DNA from: Puia dinghuensis
GTDB taxonomy: Bacteria; Bacteroidota; Bacteroidia; Chitinophagales; Chitinophagaceae
Assembly: GCF_014642875.1 (NCBI RefSeq)
Contig: NZ_BMJC01000003.1
Span: 806,001 to 870,000 of the forward strand
Reading direction: 5' to 3'
Length of the DNA stretch: 64,000 nt
A program made the position numbers and the translations under genes. Shown piece by piece: positions 1 to 6,903 of this stretch; the first letter of the stretch is position 1, and the number at the start of each line of letters is the position of its first letter. The notes under the pieces were generated by a model that was not told where the DNA came from, did no database searches, and worked only from the letters and a program-made list of their open reading frames with translations.

Positions 1-350
1 GCGTGACGACACTGACCAAAGCAGAGGCCATCGAACAACTGTCGGGTTCGGCCATGTATGTCTTCTACCGCAACCTCAGCGCCCAGGAGCTGACCAACTC
101 CCGGACCATCGCCGTTTCGGGAAAATACCACTCCTCGGTGATCGCCAAATATATCCTGATGGACAAGGCCGGTTTCGACCGCTATAACCCGGATTTCGAC
201 AAGATCATGGCCAGCGCCAACAACAGCTATGATCTTAAGCTGCCCACCGATAAAATGGATCTCTTCCTATCCAACAAGTACGAGATCCTCAACGAGTCGG
301 TGCAGCTGCTGTCGGAGAACGATACGACCGAAAGCGTCGCCGTCAAATAA
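1..350 (+). CDS. Lytic murein transglycosylase (MltD-like), C-terminal part
   Basis: Only the last 116 codons lie in the window. The frame is open to the left edge, so the GTG at position 3 is probably internal rather than the start. The segment, with 'GFDRYNPDFDKIM' followed by 'LPTDKMDLF' and an acidic Ser/Thr-rich end, resembles the stretch that follows the SLT catalytic domain in Bacteroidota MltD-type transglycosylases, periplasmic or outer-membrane enzymes that cleave peptidoglycan glycan strands. The catalytic domain and signal peptide would lie outside the window, so the family call rests on the tail alone. The stop codon (348-350) directly abuts a tandem-hairpin repeat and faces the 3' end of pabB. 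Confidence 0.55.
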   Translation, partial: VTTLTKAEAIEQLSGSAMYVFYRNLSAQELTNSRTIAVSGKYHSSVIAKYILMDKAGFDRYNPDFDKIMASANNSYDLKLPTDKMDLFLSNKYEILNESVQLLSENDTTESVAVK

Positions 351-393
351 CCAAAGCCGCGGTAGCGGCTTGTCCGCAAGGACAGACATTAGC
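351..393 (+). repeat. Tandem-hairpin element, copy A
   Basis: Directly after a stop codon come CCAA, a 7-bp stem (AAGCCGC / GCGGCTT, loop GGTA), a second 5-bp stem (TGTCC / GGACA, loop GCAA) and the tail AGACATTAGC. The same layout with different stem sequences recurs at 12716-12760 (same strand), 14661-14704 and 60351-60400 (opposite strand). The copy lies between two convergent gene ends. No T-tract follows either hairpin, so it does not read as an ordinary intrinsic terminator. Confidence 0.75.
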
Positions 394-397
394 GCTT

Positions 398-440
398 GTG
401 CCGGGAATGCGCTATTTTTCCCCGAGCGCATTCCCGGCAC
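398..440. terminator. 16-bp perfect inverted repeat across the pabB stop
   Basis: GTGCCGGGAATGCGCT (398-413) pairs perfectly with 425-440, leaving an 11-base loop. The pabB stop codon (412-414) is at the loop edge and the right arm encodes the last residues of PabB. It can fold in transcripts from either side of this convergent junction. There is no clear T-run after the stem on the minus strand, so termination or mRNA-end protection are both possible. Confidence 0.5.
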
Positions 441-1806
441 TATCCCCCATCGCTTTGCGGATGCCTTCGGCCTTTACGAGACATTCCTCGTATTCAGCCT
501 CCGGATCACTGTAAAAAGTGATCCCCGAACCTACCTGGTAGGAAAGATACCGGCTTCCCCGGTTGTAAAGGAGGCTGCGGATAACGACATTAAAGTCGAA
601 ATCACCCTCCGGCGTGACATAGCCGACGGCGCCTGAAAAAAGCCCGCGACGCGAACGCTCGTACCGGCGGATCAGCTGTACTACCCTGTTCTTTGGCGCA
701 CCCGTCATCGACCCCATCGGGAAGCTGCTCCGAATGGCGTCAGTCCAGTCAAGACCAGGGAGCATTTCCCCTGTCACGGTGGAGATCATCTGGTACACCT
801 GGGGAAAAGTATAAATTCCAAAGAGCTCACTTACCCTGACGGAGCCAGGCCGGCAGATGCGGGAAAGATCGTTGCGGACGAGATCGACGACCATGACATT
901 CTCGGCGCGGTCTTTCGCACTTTGAAAAAGCGCATCTCGCTGACGCCTGTCGGCCGCAGGGTCCTGCTTTACCCGTGGCGCCGTTCCTTTTATCGGTTGG
1001 GAAAAAAGATCATTCCCCGTCTTTTTCAGGAAACGCTCGGGACTGGCGCAGAGCAGAAAACGCTGGTCGATCCGGTAGAAGGCGGCAAAAGGATTGGGGG
1101 AAGCATTGCTCAGCGACCGCCAGACAGCATACGGATCGATGTCCGCAGGCTGGGCAAAAAATTCCTGGCAGAAGTTGATCTCATAGCAATCTCCACGCAG
1201 GATATGCCTGCGCAGAGCGTCAATAGTAGAAAGATATTCGTCGCGGGCGATGCGCGGGGTGAATACAACGGGGGTGGCGGACGATGATGAACCGGACGCT
1301 ACAGCGGGCGCTGAACCGGAGGCTGCAGCGGGCATGGCGGGAGCCGGTGTGGTCTGGCTGATCGCCTGCCAGATGGATGCGGGATCGGAATGCAGGCAGC
1401 CGATGAGGATATTGTTTGTTTGTAATTGGATGGTGACCTCGGGGACGAAGAAGAAGAGATCGGGAAAACCGATGGGGTCAGTCGCGGAGGTTGCGGCAGA
1501 TTCGCCGACAGCAGGTTCGCCAGCGGCAGGTTCGGTTTCTGCCGCGAGGTCGTAGGCAAAATGACCAAAGAGCCAGTCCTGGCGGCCGGCAGCCCATTGC
1601 TTTAACCCGGCAAACGCATTCCCTGCAGAGGCGGTGAAAGTATCGACGGCGCCGGCGGCAAGCAAACATTCAAAAACAGGCGCCGGAGTCTTGTAAGAGT
1701 GGTTATCCAAAAAACAACAAATGTTGAATGGGGTGGCCCATGTCAACATTTGTCGCTTAATATATTCCTGATCCGTAACGGGGAATGAAAGGTAGGTCCT
1801 TTTCAC
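412..1806 (-). CDS. pabB: Aminodeoxychorismate synthase component I (PabB)
   Basis: Chorismate-binding enzyme that aminates chorismate to 4-amino-4-deoxychorismate for folate synthesis, using ammonia from a PabA partner that is not in this window. The C-terminal half has the family blocks 'PIKGTAPR' (with the lysine typical of PabB), 'VVDLVRNDLSRI', 'GSMTGAPK' and 'YQVGSGITFYSDPEAEYEE'. Start is GTG at 1806, because the N-terminus just after it ('FNICCFLDNHSY') looks conserved. It follows the acidic-protein gene by 3 bp, suggesting one transcript. Two Ala/Pro/Ser/Gly-rich stretches (about residues 88-112 and 150-176) interrupt it; one is encoded by a 24-bp tandem repeat. An anthranilate synthase role is less likely given the PIKGT motif. 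Confidence 0.9.
   Translation of the reverse strand: MKRTYLSFPVTDQEYIKRQMLTWATPFNICCFLDNHSYKTPAPVFECLLAAGAVDTFTASAGNAFAGLKQWAAGRQDWLFGHFAYDLAAETEPAAGEPAVGESAATSATDPIGFPDLFFFVPEVTIQLQTNNILIGCLHSDPASIWQAISQTTPAPAMPAAASGSAPAVASGSSSSATPVVFTPRIARDEYLSTIDALRRHILRGDCYEINFCQEFFAQPADIDPYAVWRSLSNASPNPFAAFYRIDQRFLLCASPERFLKKTGNDLFSQPIKGTAPRVKQDPAADRRQRDALFQSAKDRAENVMVVDLVRNDLSRICRPGSVRVSELFGIYTFPQVYQMISTVTGEMLPGLDWTDAIRSSFPMGSMTGAPKNRVVQLIRRYERSRRGLFSGAVGYVTPEGDFDFNVVIRSLLYNRGSRYLSYQVGSGITFYSDPEAEYEECLVKAEGIRKAMGDSAGNALGEK
1288..1335 (-). repeat. 24-bp tandem duplication inside pabB
   Basis: On the plus strand the 24-base unit beginning TGAACCGGACGCTACAGCGG (1288-1311) is repeated at 1312-1335 with 20 of 24 bases identical. 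It keeps the frame and encodes part of an Ala/Gly/Ser/Pro-rich linker. A second, shorter repetition of 15-base units starts at 1501 (TTCGCCGACAGCAGG, then TTCGCCAGCGGCAGG). Both look like slipped-strand expansions in a surface loop. Confidence 0.75.
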
Positions 1807-1809
1807 CTG

Positions 1810-2271
1810 TTAAAAGTCATCTTCTTCTTCCTCAAATCCGCTGTCATTGAAAAGATCAAGGTCTTTAAAATCGTCATCGAGACCAAGATCATCCTCATCA
1901 CCCTTGGCTGTTTTTTTGGAGGTGTTGCCGCCCGTGCTTTTCTTGGTCTTGGATTTGGGAATATCGAATTCATCGAAGTCAGGATCCCACTCTTCTTCTT
2001 CCTCAACCTTTTCCCACTCGTCTACTTCATCATAATCTTCTCCGTCATCATCGTCGTCATCATCATCCTCTTTTTTGGATTTTGGTGCAGCTTTGGATGC
2101 AGGTTTCCTTGACGCAGCTTTTGACGCATCATCATCGTCTTCCACATCGTCATCATCATCATCATCCGAAGGCTTCTTGGCTTTCGGAGATGGTTTCTCA
2201 GGGGTTTCCTTTGGTGTCTGAGGCGCGGATTTCTTTGAACCCTTTCCCTCCTTATCAGATTTTGGTGCCAT
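1810..2271 (-). CDS. Acidic/lysine-rich low-complexity protein
   Basis: 153 residues, almost wholly low complexity. Lys/Pro/Ser-rich segments alternate with aspartate runs (about residues 37-51 and 69-80) and a Glu-rich block, ending in 'EEEEDDF'. No signal peptide, membrane segment or known fold is visible. Proteins of this composition occur next to housekeeping genes in Chitinophagaceae, but I know no function; charge-driven binding to nucleic acid or basic proteins is a guess. The alternating charge and the short, more ordered patch 'WDPDFDEFDIPKSKTKK' argue for a real gene rather than noise. It precedes pabB by 3 bp on the same strand. Confidence 0.7.
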   Translation of the reverse strand: MAPKSDKEGKGSKKSAPQTPKETPEKPSPKAKKPSDDDDDDDVEDDDDASKAASRKPASKAAPKSKKEDDDDDDDDGEDYDEVDEWEKVEEEEEWDPDFDEFDIPKSKTKKSTGGNTSKKTAKGDEDDLGLDDDFKDLDLFNDSGFEEEEDDF

Positions 2272-2363
2272 TTCTAATAAGATTGTTATGTAAATTTTCA
2301 GCGAAGTTTTTAATCCGCCAAATTTTTTTAAAATTAATTTTTATCCAATTTTTCGGATGGATA

Positions 2364-3629
2364 TTATAAGTTCTCAATCAGTTGATCCCGGCCCGGACCG
2401 TTGGAAATATAGGCAATCTTCACACCCAGGTATTTGTTAATGAATTGCACGTATTCGCGCATCTTTTCAGGCAGCTTGTCATATTTCTTGACGGCGGTGA
2501 TATCCGTGTTCCAGCCCGCAAAAGACTGCCACTGGGGCTCGATCTTCACCCTGTTCATCTGGAAAGGTATCTCGTTGGTTGTCTCGCCGTTGACCTTATA
2601 GGCGGTGCATATTTTCAACTCGGAAAAAGCGTCCAGGACGTCGGCCTTCGTCATGACGATCTTGGTGACTCCATTGATCATACAGGCGAATTTCAAGGCA
2701 ACCCCATCGATCCAGCCGCAGCGGCGCGGCCGGCCCGTTGTGGCGCCGAATTCGTTGCCCACTTTCCGCAACTCCTCGCCGGTAGCGTCTTCCAGCTCGG
2801 TTGGGAATGGTCCGCCGCCGACCCGGGTACAGTACGCTTTACTGACGCCGATGACGTCACGTATCTGCTGCGGCGCGACGCCGAGACCAGTGCAGACACC
2901 CGCGGAGATGGTATTGGAGGAAGTGACAAAGGGAAAGGTTCCGAAGTCGACGTCGAGCATGCTGCCCTGGGCGCCTTCCGCCAGCACCTTCTTCCCCTGG
3001 GAGATCTTGTCATTGATGAAATATTCCCCATTGACGATCTTGAATTGCCGCATGAATTCCAACGCTTCGAAGAATTCTTCTTCCCATTCCGAGAGGTCTT
3101 CATGGAAATTGAAGCTGTCGAGCAGCTTTTGGTGTTTCAGCCGGAGCTTTATATACTGGGTGGTAAAGCTTTTGTCCAGCAGATCGCCCACTCTAAGGCC
3201 ATTTCTTCCCGTTTTGTCCATGTAAGCCGGTCCGATGCCTTTCAGGGTGCTGCCGATCTTTTCCTGTCCTTTTGACATTTCTGAAGCCTTGTCAAGCGCA
3301 CGATGGGTAGGCAGGATAAGATGGGCGCGTTGGGAAATGTACAGGTTTTTGCGGTAGTCTACGCCAAAGCCGGCTACGGACTCACATTCCCGCTTGAGCG
3401 TGACGGGATCGAGAACGACACCATTACCGATGAGGTTCATGGTCTTTTCGTGAAAGATGCCCGAGGGTATCTGGTGCAGGACGATCTTCTTGTCTTTTAC
3501 GTAGAGCGTGTGGCCTGCATTCGGGCCGCCCTGGAAGCGGGCTATCAGGTCGTAGCTGGGCGCGAAATAGTCCACTATCTTTCCTTTTCCTTCATCTCCC
3601 CATTGGAGGCCTAAGATTACATCAACCAT
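2364..3629 (-). CDS. purA: Adenylosuccinate synthetase
   Basis: Joins IMP and aspartate with GTP to give adenylosuccinate, the first committed step to AMP. 421 residues, the usual length. The N-terminus carries 'GLQWGDEGKGK' (GTP-binding P-loop with the catalytic Asp) and 'GGPNAGHTLY'; 'GVSKAYCTRVGGGPFPTE' and 'TTGRPRRCGWID' follow in the normal order. The start ATG at 3629 fits the family N-terminus. A good promoter lies 22-50 bp upstream. The gene is preceded on the same strand by the RelA/SpoT gene, but that promoter suggests independent expression. Confidence 0.97.
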   Translation of the reverse strand: MVDVILGLQWGDEGKGKIVDYFAPSYDLIARFQGGPNAGHTLYVKDKKIVLHQIPSGIFHEKTMNLIGNGVVLDPVTLKRECESVAGFGVDYRKNLYISQRAHLILPTHRALDKASEMSKGQEKIGSTLKGIGPAYMDKTGRNGLRVGDLLDKSFTTQYIKLRLKHQKLLDSFNFHEDLSEWEEEFFEALEFMRQFKIVNGEYFINDKISQGKKVLAEGAQGSMLDVDFGTFPFVTSSNTISAGVCTGLGVAPQQIRDVIGVSKAYCTRVGGGPFPTELEDATGEELRKVGNEFGATTGRPRRCGWIDGVALKFACMINGVTKIVMTKADVLDAFSELKICTAYKVNGETTNEIPFQMNRVKIEPQWQSFAGWNTDITAVKKYDKLPEKMREYVQFINKYLGVKIAYISNGPGRDQLIENL

Positions 3630-3650
3630 TAACTAACTTGTTTGAAGCGG

Positions 3651-3679
3651 CAAAAATAGGTGAAGTCAGTCTTTTCAAA
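3651..3679 (-). promoter_or_regulatory. purA promoter
   Basis: Read on the minus strand: TTTG (3679-3676), 17 bp, then TATTTTTG (3658-3651), matching the Bacteroidota -33/-7 pattern TTTG...TAnnTTTG. The -7 box ends 21 bp before the purA ATG. Confidence 0.65.
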
Positions 3680-3688
3680 AAACCTGAT

Positions 3689-5944
3689 TTATGATGAGGT
3701 TTCCGCATCATATCGGACGACCGTGTTGATGCCGTTGAGCTGCTTTAGCCTCAAGACCAGCTCTTCGAGCTCTTCCTTGTCGTGTACATAGATGCGGATA
3801 TTGCCTTCAAAGAGTCCATCTTTCGCCTCGATGGTAAGCGCATTGATATTGAGCTTTAGCTCCCCGGATATGAGGTTGGTGATCTTATTGATAACGCCTA
3901 CGTCATCCATACCCACGATGCGGATACCGGTGAGAAACGAGATCTCTTTGTTTTTGGCCCATTTCGTCTTAACGACGCGGTGGCCATAGTTGGCCATGAG
4001 CTTGGCAGCATTGGGGCAGTTGGTCCTATGTATGGTGAGGCCCTTGCCGACGGAAACGAACCCGAAGACGTCGTCGCCGGGTATGGGTTTACAGCAATTG
4101 GCCAGGGTATAGACGATGCGGTCGCTGCTCTCCCCGAAGATGATCAGTTCGGTATCCTTGCGGGGCACGGCGGCTGGCGCCTGCTGATCGCCCTGCCGCA
4201 CGTCGACAGTAGGTTTTATTGGCTTCGGCGGCTCGAGCCTGTCCCCCAATACCTGAAATTCCTTCAATTCCTTCAAGTCAATATTGCGAACCGACACCTG
4301 ATAAAAGAAATCGAGCGAAGAAGACAACTTATAGAAAGTCGTCAGGACATCGATGTTGTGCTGGTTGTAGGCGGCGCCAAAATGCTCGAGCCGGCGTTGG
4401 ACGATGTATTTCCCTTCGTCGGCAATCTTTCTCTTCTCTTCCTTGAGGGCGTCCTTTATCTTGCTCTTGGCCTTGGCCGTGACGACGATGGACAGCCAGT
4501 CCTCATTGGGCTTTTGCTTTCCGGATGTAATGATCTCCACCTGGTCGCCACTGCGCAGTTTATGACTGATGGGCACCAGCTTATGGTTTACCTTGGCGCC
4601 GATGCACTGCACCCCGATGGCGCTGTGGATGGAAAAGGCAAAGTCGAGGGCCGTCGAACCGACGGGCAGCATCTTGACATCCCCTTTTGGCGTATATACA
4701 TAGATCTCTTCCGCCAGGAAGCTGGTCTTGAAATCCTGCAGGAAATCGATGGAGTCGTTATCCTGGGTGTTGAGCACCTCCCTTATCTGCTGGAACCATT
4801 TGTCAAAGCGGCTTTCATCGGCAGCGCCTTCCTTGTATTTCCAGTGGGCGGCAAGGCCTTTCTCGGCGATCTCGTTCATCCTTTTCGATCGTATCTGCAC
4901 CTCCACCCATTTTCCCTGCGGGCCCATCACGGTTGTATGCAGGGCTTCATACCCGTTGGATTTGGGGTTGCTGAGCCAGTCCCGCAGCCGTTCGGGTGAA
5001 GGATTGTACTCATCAGTGACCATGGAATACACCTTCCAGCAATCCTCTTTTTCTTTTTCGGGCGGAGAATTCAGGATGACCCGGATGGCAAAGAGATCGT
5101 ACACCTCTTCAAAGGCCACGCCTTTCTTGCGCATCTTGTTCCAGATGGAATGGATGCTTTTGGGACGGCCATAGATATCGAAGTCGAGACCGCCTGCGTT
5201 GTCCAGTTTGTCTTTCAGCGGCTTTATAAATTCGTTTATATAACGGGAGCGTTCGCGTTTGGTCTCCGCCAGTTTGCGGGCTATTTCCCGGTATTCCTCG
5301 GGTTCGAGGTATTTCATCGCCAGGTCTTCCAGCTCGGTCTTGATGGTATAGAGGCCCATACGGTGTGCGAGGGGGGCATAGACATAGACGGTCTCCGAGG
5401 CGATCTTCAGCTGTTTCTCCCGCTTCATGCTGTCCAGCGTCCGCATGTTGTGCAGGCGGTCGGCCAGTTTTATCAGGATGACCCTGGGGTCATCGGTGAG
5501 CGTGAGCAGTATTTTCTTAAAATTCTCGGCCTGACGGGACGCATTCACGTCCACCACATTGGAGATCTTCGTCAATCCATCGACAATACGGGCAATCTCC
5601 CCGCTGAACTCCCGTTCGATGTCTTCGAGGGTGATGTCGGTGTCTTCCACCGTATCGTGGAGGAGGGCGCAAATGGTAGACCTGACGCCCAATCCGATCT
5701 CTTCAGAGCAGATTCTGGCGACGGCCAGGGGGTGAAGAATATAGGGCTCACCACTCTTGCGGCGCATGGTTTTATGCGCTTCGGCAGCCATTTCGAACGC
5801 CCGGCGGATGAGTTCTTTGTCGCCCAATTTCAGTTTGGTCTTCAGCGAACGCAACAAGGCCCGGTACTCGCGTAGGATAAGTTTCTTCTCCTGGTCTTCC
5901 GTAAGATTGTATTTCGGTATTGCAGCTACTGTTTCCATGTCCAT
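3689..5944 (-). CDS. RelA/SpoT-family (p)ppGpp synthetase/hydrolase
   Basis: 751-residue long RSH enzyme that makes and degrades the alarmone (p)ppGpp in response to starvation. Domains in order: HD hydrolase domain with intact 'LLHDTVEDTD' (His96-Asp97), synthetase domain ('YGRPKSIHSIWNKMRKKG', 'NGYEALHTTVMGPQGKWVEVQIR'), TGS domain ('YVYTPKGDVKMLPVGSTALDFAF'), zinc-finger-like segment ('LANCCKPIPGDDVFGFV') and a C-terminal ACT domain from about residue 675. Intact HD and synthetase motifs suggest a bifunctional enzyme, as is usual for the single long RSH of this phylum. Start taken at ATG 5944; a second ATG two codons on is possible. Confidence 0.95.
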   Translation of the reverse strand: MDMETVAAIPKYNLTEDQEKKLILREYRALLRSLKTKLKLGDKELIRRAFEMAAEAHKTMRRKSGEPYILHPLAVARICSEEIGLGVRSTICALLHDTVEDTDITLEDIEREFSGEIARIVDGLTKISNVVDVNASRQAENFKKILLTLTDDPRVILIKLADRLHNMRTLDSMKREKQLKIASETVYVYAPLAHRMGLYTIKTELEDLAMKYLEPEEYREIARKLAETKRERSRYINEFIKPLKDKLDNAGGLDFDIYGRPKSIHSIWNKMRKKGVAFEEVYDLFAIRVILNSPPEKEKEDCWKVYSMVTDEYNPSPERLRDWLSNPKSNGYEALHTTVMGPQGKWVEVQIRSKRMNEIAEKGLAAHWKYKEGAADESRFDKWFQQIREVLNTQDNDSIDFLQDFKTSFLAEEIYVYTPKGDVKMLPVGSTALDFAFSIHSAIGVQCIGAKVNHKLVPISHKLRSGDQVEIITSGKQKPNEDWLSIVVTAKAKSKIKDALKEEKRKIADEGKYIVQRRLEHFGAAYNQHNIDVLTTFYKLSSSLDFFYQVSVRNIDLKELKEFQVLGDRLEPPKPIKPTVDVRQGDQQAPAAVPRKDTELIIFGESSDRIVYTLANCCKPIPGDDVFGFVSVGKGLTIHRTNCPNAAKLMANYGHRVVKTKWAKNKEISFLTGIRIVGMDDVGVINKITNLISGELKLNINALTIEAKDGLFEGNIRIYVHDKEELEELVLRLKQLNGINTVVRYDAETSS

Positions 5945-5970
5945 ACCTTACTAAATTACAAAAAAAGCCC

Positions 5971-5978
5971 TAGCTTTG
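5971..5978 (+). promoter_or_regulatory. Probable tRNA-Leu promoter (-7 box TAGCTTTG)
   Basis: TAGCTTTG matches TAnnTTTG and ends 41 bp before the first base of the tRNA. No clear -33 TTTG is seen upstream. Confidence 0.5.
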
Positions 5979-6019
5979 CACACTTTTCCGGAGGACCATC
6001 CGGTGATGGACATAGTGTC

Positions 6020-6101
6020 GCGGGCGTGGCGAAATTGGCAGACGCACCAGACTTAGGATCTGGCGCCGCAAGGCATGTAGGTTCGACTCCTATCGCCCGC
6101 A
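6020..6101 (+). tRNA. tRNA-Leu (anticodon TAG)
   Basis: Acceptor arms GCGGGCG (6020-6026) and CGCCCGC (6094-6100) pair, with A6101 as discriminator base. Anticodon stem CCAGA / TCTGG encloses the loop CTTAGGA (6052-6058), so the anticodon is TAG (6054-6056), reading CUA and other CUN leucine codons. A short variable arm and the T-loop TTCGACT follow. CCA is not encoded. Confidence 0.97.
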
Positions 6102-6112
6102 CAAGTTAATAC

Positions 6113-6823
6113 TCAATGGTTTACGGCCGAGTGAACCACTTCCCCCTTTTCATTTAACGTCTCGATAACGGGTTCATTTTGTTTGCTGATATAAATCCGC
6201 AGGCGGGGGATGCCTTTGTCGTCGCGCAGGAAGAGCCCGGTGCTGCCGTCCGGGGTCCGGCCGAGGAAGAGGCGGTCGACTACCTGCTTTTGGAGGAAAC
6301 CCATGCCTGCACGGTAGGCGGAAGTGTCATGGAGGCGGCGGAGGGAGTCGATGTAAGCCAGCTGCTTGCCGAGGGTGAAGCTGTCGCTGCGATCCCATAG
6401 CCGGAAGCCATACAGGCGGGAGGGCGTAGCGCCACGATCGTCCTCATAATCAAGCGCCATGATCTGGTCGTTCTTATACTGGTCGGCCGTAAGGGACATG
6501 CTATTAAAGGTCTTGTTGCCATCCCAGGAGTAACCGCCGCATTCGTCGCCTTCTTCGTTGAAATAGATGAGACCCGCCGGCCGGTCGCGGGGTGGGATGT
6601 CTTTACCGTCAATCCGGCCGGGATGCTGTCTGGCGTGGTCGCTGATCACCAGGGCGAGGCGGCCGTCGGGTTCGACGATGTTGATGCGCTGGGCCGTCAG
6701 TTCTCCAAACTGGTAGCCGTGGCGCGCAAGGAAAATAATGGCAATGATACAGCCAATGAGGACTACGGTCAGGACGGCGACATAGCGTCGCAGGAGCCTG
6801 AGCTGGCGGGTAAGTTGTTCCAT
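6113..6823 (-). CDS. Membrane-anchored protein of unknown function
   Basis: 236 residues. One hydrophobic helix at about residues 13-34 ('YVAVLTVVLIGCIIAIIFLA') after a positively charged N-terminus suggests a single-pass anchor with the rest outside the cytoplasm. The remainder holds a repeated beta-rich pattern: 'INIVEPDGRLALVISD', 'GLIYFNEEGDECGGYSW' and 'LFLRDDKGIPRLRIYI', each a strand, a turn with Asp/Gly, and another strand, like the short propeller-like repeats of other uncharacterised Bacteroidota proteins. No enzymatic motif seen. It lies alone, convergent with tRNA-Leu and divergent from tig. Confidence 0.75.
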   Translation of the reverse strand: MEQLTRQLRLLRRYVAVLTVVLIGCIIAIIFLARHGYQFGELTAQRINIVEPDGRLALVISDHARQHPGRIDGKDIPPRDRPAGLIYFNEEGDECGGYSWDGNKTFNSMSLTADQYKNDQIMALDYEDDRGATPSRLYGFRLWDRSDSFTLGKQLAYIDSLRRLHDTSAYRAGMGFLQKQVVDRLFLGRTPDGSTGLFLRDDKGIPRLRIYISKQNEPVIETLNEKGEVVHSAVNH

Positions 6824-6867
6824 GGTATAAGGTTATGACTAATGGGACAAATTAGCAAAAAAAGGCG

Positions 6868-6875
6868 TACCTTTG
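6868..6875 (+). promoter_or_regulatory. tig promoter -7 box (TACCTTTG)
   Basis: Exact TAnnTTTG match ending 28 bp before the trigger factor ATG; the -33 element is weak. Confidence 0.6.
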
Positions 6876-6903
6876 CCCCCCGATTTAAATAACATAAAGA
6901 TAT

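Noticed and set aside
351-393. Tandem hairpins as CsrA/RsmA binding sites because of GGA loops
   Set aside because: CsrA is not known from Bacteroidota, the loops lack the full ANGGA context, and copies are often antisense or between gene ends.
2382-3275. Long plus-strand frame opposite purA (and similar ones opposite relA/spoT, leuS and lpxC-fabZ)
   Set aside because: They are reverse-strand shadows of conserved genes, with no independent motifs.
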